A stretch of 64,000 nt of DNA. Source: SZUA-545 sp050297855. Lineage in GTDB: Bacteria > Campylobacterota > Campylobacteria > Campylobacterales > SZUA-545. Numbering within the stretch: position 1 is the first letter of the stretch; each line of letters starts with the position of its first letter. The translations under genes and the position numbers were made by a program. The notes under the pieces are model-generated. The model saw only the letters and a program-made list of their open reading frames with translations. It was not told the origin of the DNA and made no database searches. Where the stretch lies: positions 62,001-126,000 of the forward strand of contig JBNKTC010000001.1 of the NCBI GenBank assembly GCA_050297855.1. Reading direction: 5' to 3'. Below, one piece after another: positions 44,614 through 53,717 of this stretch.

Positions 44614-46754
44614 TTGGCGTCCGTTAACCCGTTAAAAAAATCGTAATGCTCCAACGCTTCAATAATTCCCCCCGCATAGGGCTTATCGGCAAAATAGATC
44701 TGATCGATATCCACAAGCTGGGAGAGCTCTTCATGGTGACGGTTGGCAACAACGGCGGCAAGGGTATTGCCGCGCATCATATCTTCATCCGCACCGGAAC
44801 CGCCTGCTACAAAAAAGCACTCCAGCGGAATCTGCAAACGATCCGCGATATGACGCAAAGCTATCCCCTTGGAAGCGCGATGTGGCAGGATATCGAGATA
44901 CTGTCCGAAAGCGACCTGGATATGCACGGTCTGCTCCCCGTAATGCAGCAGCTGTTTGATTGCTTCAATATCGGCAATAGAGGGATCAATATAGTAGCTT
45001 AGCTTAAAACGGCTCTGTTCTGTTTTTGGCTGCATTTTGAGTCCGGGAAAACCGTCCAGAAGTTCTCTTACTTTGTACGGTGTCCAGTGATAATCGATAT
45101 GCCTGCTCCAGGAGGTGTCGGCCGTCAGTTTCGGCGCATAATAGATCTCCGTACCCGAACTGGCGATCAGGATGTCAGGCTCCGGGATAGCGAGTTGTTT
45201 CATCAGCTTCAGTGCCGAATCGTAACGGCGCCCGGTCGCAATAATAAACCGGGTGTTTTTCCGATGTTTCCGCAATAAGGCGATCAGCTGCTGCAGCGCA
45301 TCATTATCGCCTACCAGGTTCTGGTCCAGGTCACTGACAATCGCACGGTCCCAATAGAGCTCCCGCCGTCGTTGCAGCGGTTTGCGGATCAGCTGTTCGG
45401 AGCGCTCGATAATCGGTTTGATCTTTTGTAAATAGGTCTTAACGTGGGCATCCCAGGAGTAGTGTCGGCGAACACCAGTTAAGCCGCTCTGGGCCAACCG
45501 ACTCCATAATTCGCTGTCTTGCAGGAGTTTCATCAACGCCTCGGTGATGGTTGAAGGCTCCAGAGGATCGATCAAAAAACCGTTGCCGCAATTGCCGATG
45601 ATATCACGCGGTCCGCCGTCTTCCGTCGCCACGACAGGCAGGCCAGAAGCGGCCGCTTCGATCAAGGTCAGACCAAACGGTTCAGTCAGTGCGGGATTGA
45701 CAAAAACACCCCCGGTGGCTGCTGCGATACGGTAGATCAGCGCCACCTGATCACGCCGGTGATGTTTTGGCATGGCGACCTTGCCGTAAAGATCATGACG
45801 GTCGATGGCCACCAACAGTTCATGGAACACCTCCTGGACCGCCCCGTCAAGATCATCGATATCGTCGCGATTTCCTGCAATAATGACCAGGTTTGCTTTT
45901 GTTTGCAGCTCAGGCGATATGCCGTATGCTTCAATAAGTGCTGCAATATTTTTGCGTCTGTCGGGACGTGAGAGTGCCAGGATCATCGGCTTATCCGGTT
46001 CTTTCAACGATCGGACCAGCTCTTTATAAAGCGGCGTTTCCAGCTCTCCGCTTGAAGGCGGCATAAACTTCTCCAGGTCAGTCCCCGGAGGGATGACCCG
46101 CATCTGTTCCGGCTGATAATAATCATACAGTTCATACTGCTCTTCGATCTCCTGGTGCGTGCTGGTAATGACACGCTCCGCGGTGGCGAGCGTTGTCTCC
46201 TCCGCCTCGATGCGATGCGCCATATTGTACTGCTCTTCGACCCCTTTGGCCGTAAGACCGCTTGCCAAAAGGCGGCTGAGTTTGACCCGGCCAAGTGAGT
46301 GGCCCGTATGAACAAGTGGGATACCTAAGAGATTGGAAAGATGCGATCCGACATAGCCGGCATCAGCATAGTGGCTGTGAATGAGATCAGGGAAGCGTTC
46401 GTTTGAGCGTAGGGTTTGGGTGAGGTTGTCGGTGAAACTATCCAGATGATCCCACAGCTGTTCCTTTGGGATATATTCATCCGGACCGGCGGGAATGCGC
46501 ACGATTTGTACATTGTTCGGGAGTGTTTCGACAGGTTGTGCATAATCATCGTCAACCGACGGGTCTGCAACAAGCCGGGTTACCAGATCCACGCGATCTA
46601 CGTCGGGATGACGGCCTAAAGCCTGCGCCAGCTCGAGAACATAGAGCGTCTGACCTCCCGTATCGGAGTCACGCCCCAGTTCCAGGTTTTTTCCACGGAT
46701 GAGACCGTGAATACTCAGTAAAACGATATACAATTTGCCTGTTTGTTCATTCAT
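44610..46754 (-). CDS. sps: Sucrose-phosphate synthase
   Basis: A 714-residue enzyme that joins UDP-glucose and fructose-6-phosphate. The GT-B/GT4 domain (1-~470) has SIHGLIRGKNLELGRDSDTG, HTGHSLGRVKLSRLL, LSRPDRRKNI and ALTEPFGLTLIEAAASGLP, the nucleotide-sugar Glu site. A C-terminal HAD domain (~485-700) resembles SPP but is worn: motif I is DLDQN and motif IV reads GGSGADED, where GDSGND is needed. Phosphate removal is then left to the separate spp gene. First gene of sps-spp-fruK-ams. Confidence 0.93.
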   Translation of the reverse strand: MNEQTGKLYIVLLSIHGLIRGKNLELGRDSDTGGQTLYVLELAQALGRHPDVDRVDLVTRLVADPSVDDDYAQPVETLPNNVQIVRIPAGPDEYIPKEQLWDHLDSFTDNLTQTLRSNERFPDLIHSHYADAGYVGSHLSNLLGIPLVHTGHSLGRVKLSRLLASGLTAKGVEEQYNMAHRIEAEETTLATAERVITSTHQEIEEQYELYDYYQPEQMRVIPPGTDLEKFMPPSSGELETPLYKELVRSLKEPDKPMILALSRPDRRKNIAALIEAYGISPELQTKANLVIIAGNRDDIDDLDGAVQEVFHELLVAIDRHDLYGKVAMPKHHRRDQVALIYRIAAATGGVFVNPALTEPFGLTLIEAAASGLPVVATEDGGPRDIIGNCGNGFLIDPLEPSTITEALMKLLQDSELWSRLAQSGLTGVRRHYSWDAHVKTYLQKIKPIIERSEQLIRKPLQRRRELYWDRAIVSDLDQNLVGDNDALQQLIALLRKHRKNTRFIIATGRRYDSALKLMKQLAIPEPDILIASSGTEIYYAPKLTADTSWSRHIDYHWTPYKVRELLDGFPGLKMQPKTEQSRFKLSYYIDPSIADIEAIKQLLHYGEQTVHIQVAFGQYLDILPHRASKGIALRHIADRLQIPLECFFVAGGSGADEDMMRGNTLAAVVANRHHEELSQLVDIDQIYFADKPYAGGIIEALEHYDFFNGLTDAK

Positions 46755-46874
46755 TGTCTGTCTTTTTTACATCCATGAAGATTATTACACAATATAGCTA
46801 CATCAGACTTAGGTCCTGGAATAATCTACCCCTCCGAACATCTACCCGAAACTATCCAACAAGCAACCATCAAC

Positions 46875-46880
46875 TATAAT
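46875..46880 (+). promoter_or_regulatory. -10 box of the transglutaminase-like gene
   Basis: A perfect TATAAT lies 26 bases before the ATG at 46907, in the 152-base divergent gap to sps. No clear -35. Confidence 0.45.
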
Positions 46881-46906
46881 TGCCAAAAAACCTCAAGGCT
46901 CTGGGC

Positions 46907-47941
46907 ATGACACAACGGCATATCGTATTTTTTTTCATCCTGACACTTTTCACACCGCTCCTTTTTGCTGAGACCTCCACCCACCGCTATCAGGTAACGC
47001 AGCAGTTTGAGATCGCCAGACCTGATCTCAGGCTCTGGGTCCCGTTGCCCTTGGAGAGCGGTTACCAGAAGGTCTCCGATATTGCGGTAAAGGGAAATTT
47101 TAAAAGCGAATCGGTCCACACCGATCCCCGCTACGGTGCGCGCATCCTGCATCTGGCTTTTGACCCCGAAAGCCGTGACAACCGTGCGACGCTGAGCTTT
47201 ATCGTCAAAGTGCAAGACCGCCATACCGATTTCGACCGTCCGCGAAAACCGGAGAAAAGTGAAGACCTCTCCCTCTATCTACGCGGTACCGAGCACCTCC
47301 GTATCGACGGCGTGGTCAAGGAGTATGCCGACAGGATCACCAAAGAAGCCAAAAGCGACCTGGAAAAGGCGCGTCTGGTCTACGACTGGGTCGTGACCAA
47401 CATGTACCGCGACAGCTCCGTCCGCGGATGCGGTATCGGCGATGCCTACCAGAGCCTGGAGTCGGGCAACCTTGGGGGCAAATGTGCCGATGTAAGTGCC
47501 GTATTTGTCGCGCTGCTTCGCGCAGCGGGCGTCCCGGCAAGGGAGGTCTTCGGCATCCGGGCGGCCCCGTCGCGCTACTCCAGTGCCTACGGCGTAAAAA
47601 ACAGCGATATCACCACCGCCCAGCACTGCCGGGCCGAGTTTTACCTGAGAGACTACGGCTGGGTCCCCGCCGACCCGGCGGATATCACCAAGCTGATCCT
47701 GATCGAGGAGCTGGACCGAAACGACCCGAAGGTCAAGGCTGAGATCGCACGACAGTTCGGCAGCTGGGAGATGAACTGGTTTGCCTACAACAGTGCCCGC
47801 GACTTCGTCCTCACCCCCGAGCCGATCCAGTTTCCCCTGAGCATCTTCTCCTACCCCTACGCCGAATCGGGTGACGAACCGCTGGATTATTACGACCCCA
47901 GATCCTTTGCCTATACCATTACGGTCAAAGCATTGCCATGA
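46907..47941 (+). CDS. Periplasmic transglutaminase-like protease-fold protein
   Basis: A 344-residue exported protein (signal peptide FILTLFTPLLFAET). The transglutaminase core has the Cys in GGKCADVSAVFVALLRAAGV, the His in QHCRAEFYLRDYGWVPADPAD and the Asp after it. Bacterial members are usually cysteine peptidases or amidases, not crosslinkers. I chose the ATG at 46907 over an upstream TTG at 46880 because the signal peptide starts there and AAGG precedes it. It overlaps the MerT-like gene by four bases. Confidence 0.85.
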   Translation: MTQRHIVFFFILTLFTPLLFAETSTHRYQVTQQFEIARPDLRLWVPLPLESGYQKVSDIAVKGNFKSESVHTDPRYGARILHLAFDPESRDNRATLSFIVKVQDRHTDFDRPRKPEKSEDLSLYLRGTEHLRIDGVVKEYADRITKEAKSDLEKARLVYDWVVTNMYRDSSVRGCGIGDAYQSLESGNLGGKCADVSAVFVALLRAAGVPAREVFGIRAAPSRYSSAYGVKNSDITTAQHCRAEFYLRDYGWVPADPADITKLILIEELDRNDPKVKAEIARQFGSWEMNWFAYNSARDFVLTPEPIQFPLSIFSYPYAESGDEPLDYYDPRSFAYTITVKALP

Positions 47942-48243
47942 GAGCGGAATTTATTGGGATCGGGGCGCTGCTTTCGGGAGTGCTGGCCCTTTCATGCTGC
48001 GGGAGTGCCCTGCTTTTTCTGCTTTTCGGCGTCTCCATGGCCTCCTTCGGGTTTCTCGACCGGCTGGCTCCGTATCAGCTCTGGTTTCAGATCACAAGTC
48101 TCCTGCTCCTGACACTCGCCTGGATACGGCTCTACCGCCGTCGGACCTGCCTGCGAAACAGCAAGCGTACCCTATGGATACTGCTGACGCTCACCGTTCT
48201 CCTGCTGGTGCTTCTGGCCGTTCCCTACATGGATTTTTCATGA
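47938..48243 (+). CDS. MerT-like small metal-transport membrane protein
   Basis: A 101-residue protein with three helices. The vicinal cysteines in helix 1 (ALSCCGSALLFLLFGVS) match the mercury-binding Cys pair of MerT, and another Cys lies in the loop (RRRTCLRNSKR). It is linked to a MerP-like gene by an ATGA overlap. No merA or merR is nearby, so another soft metal is possible. Confidence 0.72.
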   Translation: MRAEFIGIGALLSGVLALSCCGSALLFLLFGVSMASFGFLDRLAPYQLWFQITSLLLLTLAWIRLYRRRTCLRNSKRTLWILLTLTVLLLVLLAVPYMDFS

Positions 48244-48542
48244 GAACCGCTCTGATTCTCCTCTGGCCGCTACTCCTCTCAGCCAAAGTCCTCAGTACCT
48301 ATTCCGTGCCGAAGATGCACTGCCCTCTCTGCACCACTGCGGTCAAAAAGAGCCTGCTCACCCTTCCGCAAGTCCGAAAGGCGGAAGTGCGCCTCAATAC
48401 AAAACAGGCGAAGGTGTGGCACGAAGAGACCCTCTCGGACGAGGCACTGCAAAAGGCGATCCGAACGACGGGATATGAGGGCCGTCTGCTCTCCCGCAGA
48501 CAACTCCCCTCACACGACCGGCTACGACCAGAGGAAGAGTGA
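48240..48542 (+). CDS. MerP-like periplasmic heavy-metal-binding protein (HMA domain)
   Basis: A 100-residue protein with a short signal sequence (LILLWPLLLSAKV) and one HMA domain. The metal motif is MHCPLC, followed by KSLLTLPQVRKAEVRLNTKQ. Such proteins pass Hg(II) or Cu(I) to a membrane partner. The ATG overlaps the stop of the MerT-like gene, and the longer frame reading through it from 47871 is not coding upstream. Confidence 0.82.
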   Translation: MRTALILLWPLLLSAKVLSTYSVPKMHCPLCTTAVKKSLLTLPQVRKAEVRLNTKQAKVWHEETLSDEALQKAIRTTGYEGRLLSRRQLPSHDRLRPEEE

Positions 48543-48591
48543 CACCAAAGGGAGAGGAAATCCCTGCGAATAACGGATCGGCATTCACTGA

Positions 48592-50580
48592 TCAAAGCAC
48601 AATAATAAACCGCGCCCCATTCTCACCGTTTTCCACACGGATCTCGCCGCCCAGGCTTTCGTTTACGATCATCTTGGACATATAGAGCCCCAGGCCTGTT
48701 CCGACCTCCCCCTTGGTCGTATAATACTGCTCGAAGACCCGGGGAAGCACCTCATCCGGTATCCCGCCGCCGTTATCCTCGACACAGATCACCGCAGCCC
48801 GGTCCGAACGCTCTGCCGTGATCGTGATCTTTGGGGATGCAATCCGGCGCTCATGGAAAACATCAGACGCGTTGCTCAGCAGGTTAAGGAGTACCTGCTG
48901 CAGCTCGTTTTCATAACTCTCCACACGAAGCGTCTGATCGATGGATACCTCGATTTCGACGCCCCTGGCCGCAAGCTGCTTGCTTAGCAGGTTCGTGATC
49001 ATCTCTACCGCATCTTTAAGAAGAAAGCTCTTTTTCTGTTTATCGGGCCGGAAAAAGTTGCGAAAATCATCGATCGTCTGACTCATAAACATAATGCTCT
49101 TCCAGGCCCCGTCCTGTACCCGGTCGACCGTCTTCCGATCCAGGTCTCCGTGATGGAAACTGTCGACCATATCATGGATATAGAGGGAGATCGCGTTAAG
49201 GGGCTGCTTCAGCTGATGGGCAATGACACCGATCATCTCCCCGAGCGCCGCCTGTTCGAACTGCCGTAACATCACCGCCTCCTGCTTGCGGTTTTCCTGC
49301 AGAGCCGTCTGTACGCGTTCTTCCAACTCCTCGGCAAACGCCTCTTTCTGACGGATGATCTCGACCTGCCGCATCTCTTTGTAGCGCAGCGCATCCCGCT
49401 CCACACGTAGCATGCGGTAACGGTCCGCCAGGGCGATAGAGAGCAGCATGGCATCAAAGATGTATCCGATATCGGCCGCCCGGTAGGTGAAGAAGTTAAA
49501 CGGCAGGAAACTAGAGACCGTCAGTGCGGTGATCGTGGCGCCAAGGAGCCCGGCCGTCGTCCCCATGACAAAAAAGCGGGCGGTCCGGTTCCCCCTGACC
49601 CATGAGACGACTCCGAGGACAAAGGCGATCAGTGTAAAGGGGATAATAAAAAAGATGGATGTCAGGACATGATGGGCATAGCCGCCGCTGAAGATCGTCA
49701 CGATAAAGGTGACACCCATCAGGGCCATATACCCCAGGACCCAGCGGTGCGCCCGGGGAAGCCGTTTTTTCGTCTCCAGGAAAACAATCATAAAGAGCAG
49801 CCCGCTCAGGACATAAAGGTAGATGATAATCGAATGGGCCCAGTTTCCCCACTCGGGAGACTCCGGCCACAGAAGGGGAAAGGCATACCCGCTATAGGTA
49901 AAGTTCATCGCCATAAAGAGCAGGATATAGAGGACATAATAGACATTGACCCGCTCACGCAGCGTAAGAAACAAAAAGAGGTTATAGATCGCCATGGCGA
50001 TCAGGATACCGTACAAAAAACCGATATAGCTCGAATACCCGCTGTCGGATTTGAAAAACGTCCGCTCCTCCCACAGCTCCATCATCACGACAAACGGGTC
50101 CCGGGTCTCCACCCGAACCAGGACCGTCGACACACCGGGTTCGAGCCCGAGTTCAAATGCCGTATTGGGGTGCGTAAACGCCCGTTCGCTGTAGGGGTAG
50201 CGGTCGCCCCCCTGGAAGCTGCTCCGGGCTCCCGAAGGGGAGATCAGCCGAAGATCGATCCGGTCCAGCCAGGTCGGTTCGAAGGTCAACAGACGTTTGA
50301 TCTCTTCCTGACCACCGTTCTCCAGGTCAAAACGGAACCAGAAAGCCGAACCGCTGAAATTGAATCCCGCCGCTTTGCCGCCTACCTCACACTGCTGTTC
50401 TTTCGTCACCGCCCCGAACGATTCAAAATCCATACTCTTGTTGGGATCTTCCAGGTAGCACGCCTTCTCCGTCACATTTACGTGATTTCCGGTCGCATCC
50501 ACGACCGTCCCTCCCCGGCACAGGCTTACAAACAGCAGTATCAGGAAAAACGACTTTGTATACGTGGACGTAAACGACAT
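48592..50580 (-). CDS. Sensor histidine kinase with 7TMR-DISM sensor
   Basis: A 662-residue kinase. It has a signal peptide, a periplasmic DISMED2-type sandwich (~30-175, AFWFRFDLENGGQEEIKRLL), seven membrane helices (~185-385, for example GFLYGILIAMAIYNLFLFLT), a coiled coil, the H-box VIAHQLKQPLNAI, then N-box LLNLLSNASD and GTGLGLYMSK. DISM sensors often bind carbohydrates. No response regulator gene is adjacent. AGAGGTG before the ATG. Confidence 0.92.
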   Translation of the reverse strand: MSFTSTYTKSFFLILLFVSLCRGGTVVDATGNHVNVTEKACYLEDPNKSMDFESFGAVTKEQQCEVGGKAAGFNFSGSAFWFRFDLENGGQEEIKRLLTFEPTWLDRIDLRLISPSGARSSFQGGDRYPYSERAFTHPNTAFELGLEPGVSTVLVRVETRDPFVVMMELWEERTFFKSDSGYSSYIGFLYGILIAMAIYNLFLFLTLRERVNVYYVLYILLFMAMNFTYSGYAFPLLWPESPEWGNWAHSIIIYLYVLSGLLFMIVFLETKKRLPRAHRWVLGYMALMGVTFIVTIFSGGYAHHVLTSIFFIIPFTLIAFVLGVVSWVRGNRTARFFVMGTTAGLLGATITALTVSSFLPFNFFTYRAADIGYIFDAMLLSIALADRYRMLRVERDALRYKEMRQVEIIRQKEAFAEELEERVQTALQENRKQEAVMLRQFEQAALGEMIGVIAHQLKQPLNAISLYIHDMVDSFHHGDLDRKTVDRVQDGAWKSIMFMSQTIDDFRNFFRPDKQKKSFLLKDAVEMITNLLSKQLAARGVEIEVSIDQTLRVESYENELQQVLLNLLSNASDVFHERRIASPKITITAERSDRAAVICVEDNGGGIPDEVLPRVFEQYYTTKGEVGTGLGLYMSKMIVNESLGGEIRVENGENGARFIIVL

Positions 50581-50709
50581 AACACCTCTTTTGTCGACCC
50601 GGCCGACGGTAACATTCTCATACTACTTTACAATAATATTGTGTCTATCGTATCAAGCAGAGCGGAATTTGATAATTTTTTAACCATTTGCAGATAGCTG
50701 ACAGTGCCT

Positions 50710-52710
50710 CTACTCCTGCGGACGGTTCCGTTCATTGGGCAGGCGGATCGTAAAGCAGGCTCCACCGTCACCGTTTTCGACGCTAAGGCTTCCGCCCATG
50801 TTTTTCTCCACGATCGTCTTGCTCATATAGAGCCCGATACCGGTACCCTGGGACTTGAACTTGGTCGTGAAGTAGGGGTCGAACACCTTCTGGATGATCT
50901 CGGGGTCGATCCCTCCCCCGTTGTCGCAGATGCGGATAACGACCGCCTCTTCTTCCTGGGAGAGTATTACATCGATCCGACCCCCCTCTTTGGGCAGATA
51001 GGCATCGATCGCATCCTTGGCATTGTTGATGATATTGATCACCACCTGCATCAGCTCGTTTGAAAAGCCCAGCAGCGTCGTATCGTCTCCGCTGATCGTC
51101 AGCGCGATATTGTGGTTCTTGAGCTGGGCGTTTACGAGGTTGCGGACATCTCCCATCATCCCGACCAGGCCAAAGATTTTTTTCTCCTTCTGCGGGGCGA
51201 AGAAGTTCCTGAAATCGTCGATGGTCTTGGACATGTGCTGGATCACCTCCATCGACTTCTCCGTGATCTCCTCCAGGTACGCCTGGTCCAGCTCCTTGAA
51301 CTCGTAGGCATCCAGGATATCCTGGATATTGAGCCCCAGCGTATTAAGGGGCTGGCGCCACTGGTGGGCGATATTACTGATCATCTCACCCATGGCGGCG
51401 TGTTTGGACTGCTGGATCAGGATATCGTCCTTATGACGGATCTCCTCGATCTGGCGCGCCACCTCCTCCTGGAGATTGCGGTTGAGCTTCTCCAGTGCCC
51501 CCTGTGCCTCCATCAGCCGGGACTGGGAGAGGCGCAGCGACGACTCCCGCTCTTCCACCGCCAGTGCCAGGCGGTTGATGTTCTTGGAGATCGCGCTCAG
51601 TTCGTCCCCCGTCTGCAGCACCAGTGCGGGGGTATAGTCCTCCTGTTCGATCTTGTTGATCTGCTTCATCAGGTGGGCCATGGGGCCGGCCAGCCACCGG
51701 CTGAAGAGAAAGCGTGTCAACATCAGTGCCGTCAGGGCGACAAAACCGAGCAGGAGGATAAACTGCCAGCGGTTCCGGTCCAGGACCGTCTTAAGGGCCG
51801 TCTTGTTCAGGCGTTCGACGAAATAGATGGGCCGGGAACGGGTATCGATGTGCCGGACGCCGATATAGGTCTCGTCGGTCTGGATGATATCGAATTTCCC
51901 GGGCTCGATATCCCGAAACAGCGGCAGGGAGTGGCGGCCCAGCCGCGACTCCGTACTGTAGTCGATATCCACGTTCATATCCTGTGACATCTCATCGAAA
52001 TAGCCCCGGTCCAATACCTTGAAAAGCTCGATATGGGCCATGATATCATCCGTATTTTTATTAAAAATACTCAGGTGTGACTTGACAAACACCCCTTCGT
52101 CCGTCGCCTGGTAGGTGATCAATGCCCTTCCCCGCGGTTCGGTCTTTTTATACAGCTCCGCGTGGGAGAAGCCGATATACGGGTCCGAATGCTTTTCACT
52201 CAGGTGATACTCACTCTCGCCCTCCATGCGGGTAAAACGCCGCGCCTTTCCGTCAACATAGGTGATAAAGCTGAGCCGGTACCCCTCCGGCTCCTTGATG
52301 ACATAGGCGATCAGCTCCTCGTTCTGGTCGTAGAGGACGATCGCACTGTTAAAGGAGAGTTTGACCCGGCTGAGCAGTTCGTCTACGATCAGCTTCTTCT
52401 CTTCATCCAGGAGGATGGCGCTGTAGTTGTTTTTGTCCTGGTAGTTGTTGATCAAGTCGATGGAGGCGAGGACCCCTTCGTCGCTGTTGATGAAAGAGAC
52501 CCCCTTGCTGAGCTCCTGCTGGATGACCGTCAGGTTTGAAGCCAGCCGTTCGTACCCGTGCAGCATCCGCCCCTTGGTATCCTCAAGGTAGCTCTGTTTC
52601 AGAAAGCTGTCGAAATAGAACCCGATGATCCCCAGGATGAATATGATCGCCCCGACGACGACCAGGGAGAGTTTATCGGTAAGGTTGAGATTTCGAAACG
52701 GGCGCATCAT
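50710..52710 (-). CDS. Sensor histidine kinase with periplasmic Cache-like domain and HAMP
   Basis: A 666-residue kinase. It has an N-terminal helix (~12-33), a periplasmic sensor (~34-320, with YIGVRHIDTRSRPIYFVERL), a second helix, HAMP (~345-400), coiled coil, H-box NIAHQWRQPLNTLGLNIQDI, N-box INIINNAKDAID and GTGIGLYMSK. One base separates it from the periplasmic binding-protein gene, so that protein probably presents a ligand to it. No regulator gene adjoins. Confidence 0.92.
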   Translation of the reverse strand: MMRPFRNLNLTDKLSLVVVGAIIFILGIIGFYFDSFLKQSYLEDTKGRMLHGYERLASNLTVIQQELSKGVSFINSDEGVLASIDLINNYQDKNNYSAILLDEEKKLIVDELLSRVKLSFNSAIVLYDQNEELIAYVIKEPEGYRLSFITYVDGKARRFTRMEGESEYHLSEKHSDPYIGFSHAELYKKTEPRGRALITYQATDEGVFVKSHLSIFNKNTDDIMAHIELFKVLDRGYFDEMSQDMNVDIDYSTESRLGRHSLPLFRDIEPGKFDIIQTDETYIGVRHIDTRSRPIYFVERLNKTALKTVLDRNRWQFILLLGFVALTALMLTRFLFSRWLAGPMAHLMKQINKIEQEDYTPALVLQTGDELSAISKNINRLALAVEERESSLRLSQSRLMEAQGALEKLNRNLQEEVARQIEEIRHKDDILIQQSKHAAMGEMISNIAHQWRQPLNTLGLNIQDILDAYEFKELDQAYLEEITEKSMEVIQHMSKTIDDFRNFFAPQKEKKIFGLVGMMGDVRNLVNAQLKNHNIALTISGDDTTLLGFSNELMQVVINIINNAKDAIDAYLPKEGGRIDVILSQEEEAVVIRICDNGGGIDPEIIQKVFDPYFTTKFKSQGTGIGLYMSKTIVEKNMGGSLSVENGDGGACFTIRLPNERNRPQE

Positions 52711-52711
52711 A

Positions 52712-53629
52712 TCAGAAGATCGGAGGGACTTTCTCCACGTTCTCTTTGGTCACCAGTTTGACCGGGATGAAGATATGCTTGGGCACCTTCTCGCCCCGGA
52801 AGATCCGCTTGGCGATCTCGACGCTCTTTCGACCCCCCAGGGGGAAAAGCACCGAGCCGCTCTGCTTGCCGTTTCGGATCGCCTCCCTCGCCTCGCTGGT
52901 ATAGTCGCACCCGACGGTCACGAGGGAACCCGGGTCGATCCCGTGCCGTTCCAGTACCATGCGGGCCCCGCTGAGCATACTGTCGCTCTCGGAGAAGATC
53001 GCGTCGACATGGATCCCTTCGGCCAGCAGCTTCTCCATCTCGGCGATCGCATCGCGGCGCAGGTAGTTCCCGGTCCGCTTGATCACTTTGATCCCCCTGG
53101 ACTTGGCGATCTCATCCAAGAATCCCTTGCTGCGCAGCTGGGTCACGTCGGCGGTCTGGATCCCCTCGAAAAGCAGCACGGTCCCTTTTCCGCCAAGGCG
53201 CTTGGCGATATATTCGGCGCCCAGCTTCCCGATCTTGATGTTGTCGGAGTTGATAAACGTCGTATACTCGCTTCCCTGGATCCCGCGGTCGAGGATGATC
53301 ACCGGGATACCGGAGCGGTACGCCTTGGCGATCACGGGGACCACCGCACGCTCATCGTTGGTCCCGACCACCAGCAGGTCGACTTTTTGCGCGATAAACT
53401 GTTCGATCTGCCGGATCAGCAGCGACGTCTGCCCCTTGGCATCGGAGTGGACGAACCCGATCGCCTTCTCTCCGGCCAGGGCATCCCGCACTTCGTATAC
53501 CTGGGCAATACGGAAGTCGTTGCTCATCGTATCCTGGGCAAAAGCGACAATACGCTTTTGCGCCGTCTCGGCAGCCCCGGCCGAGAAAAGCAGACCGATC
53601 ATCAGCAACAGTCTCATAAGGTGTCTCAT
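52712..53629 (-). CDS. Periplasmic sugar-type substrate-binding protein (PBP1 fold)
   Basis: A 305-residue exported protein (signal peptide LLLMIGLLFSAGAAE). It has the two-lobe Peripla_BP_4 pattern: IRQIEQFIAQKVDLLVVGTN, SGIPVIILDRGI and VDAIFSESDSMLSGARMVLE. No ABC permease or ATPase is nearby; it is paired with a histidine kinase, which suggests sensing, as in TorT-TorS or LuxP-LuxQ type pairs. The ligand could be a sugar or a nucleoside. Confidence 0.86.
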   Translation of the reverse strand: MRHLMRLLLMIGLLFSAGAAETAQKRIVAFAQDTMSNDFRIAQVYEVRDALAGEKAIGFVHSDAKGQTSLLIRQIEQFIAQKVDLLVVGTNDERAVVPVIAKAYRSGIPVIILDRGIQGSEYTTFINSDNIKIGKLGAEYIAKRLGGKGTVLLFEGIQTADVTQLRSKGFLDEIAKSRGIKVIKRTGNYLRRDAIAEMEKLLAEGIHVDAIFSESDSMLSGARMVLERHGIDPGSLVTVGCDYTSEAREAIRNGKQSGSVLFPLGGRKSVEIAKRIFRGEKVPKHIFIPVKLVTKENVEKVPPIF

Positions 53630-53717
53630 CGCATTTCCTGTCTCGGCACGGGATCGTGTGCCGCCTTATAGGTATGATAAGATTACTTTAACACAGAAAA
53701 ACTTTTTCCAAACCGGG

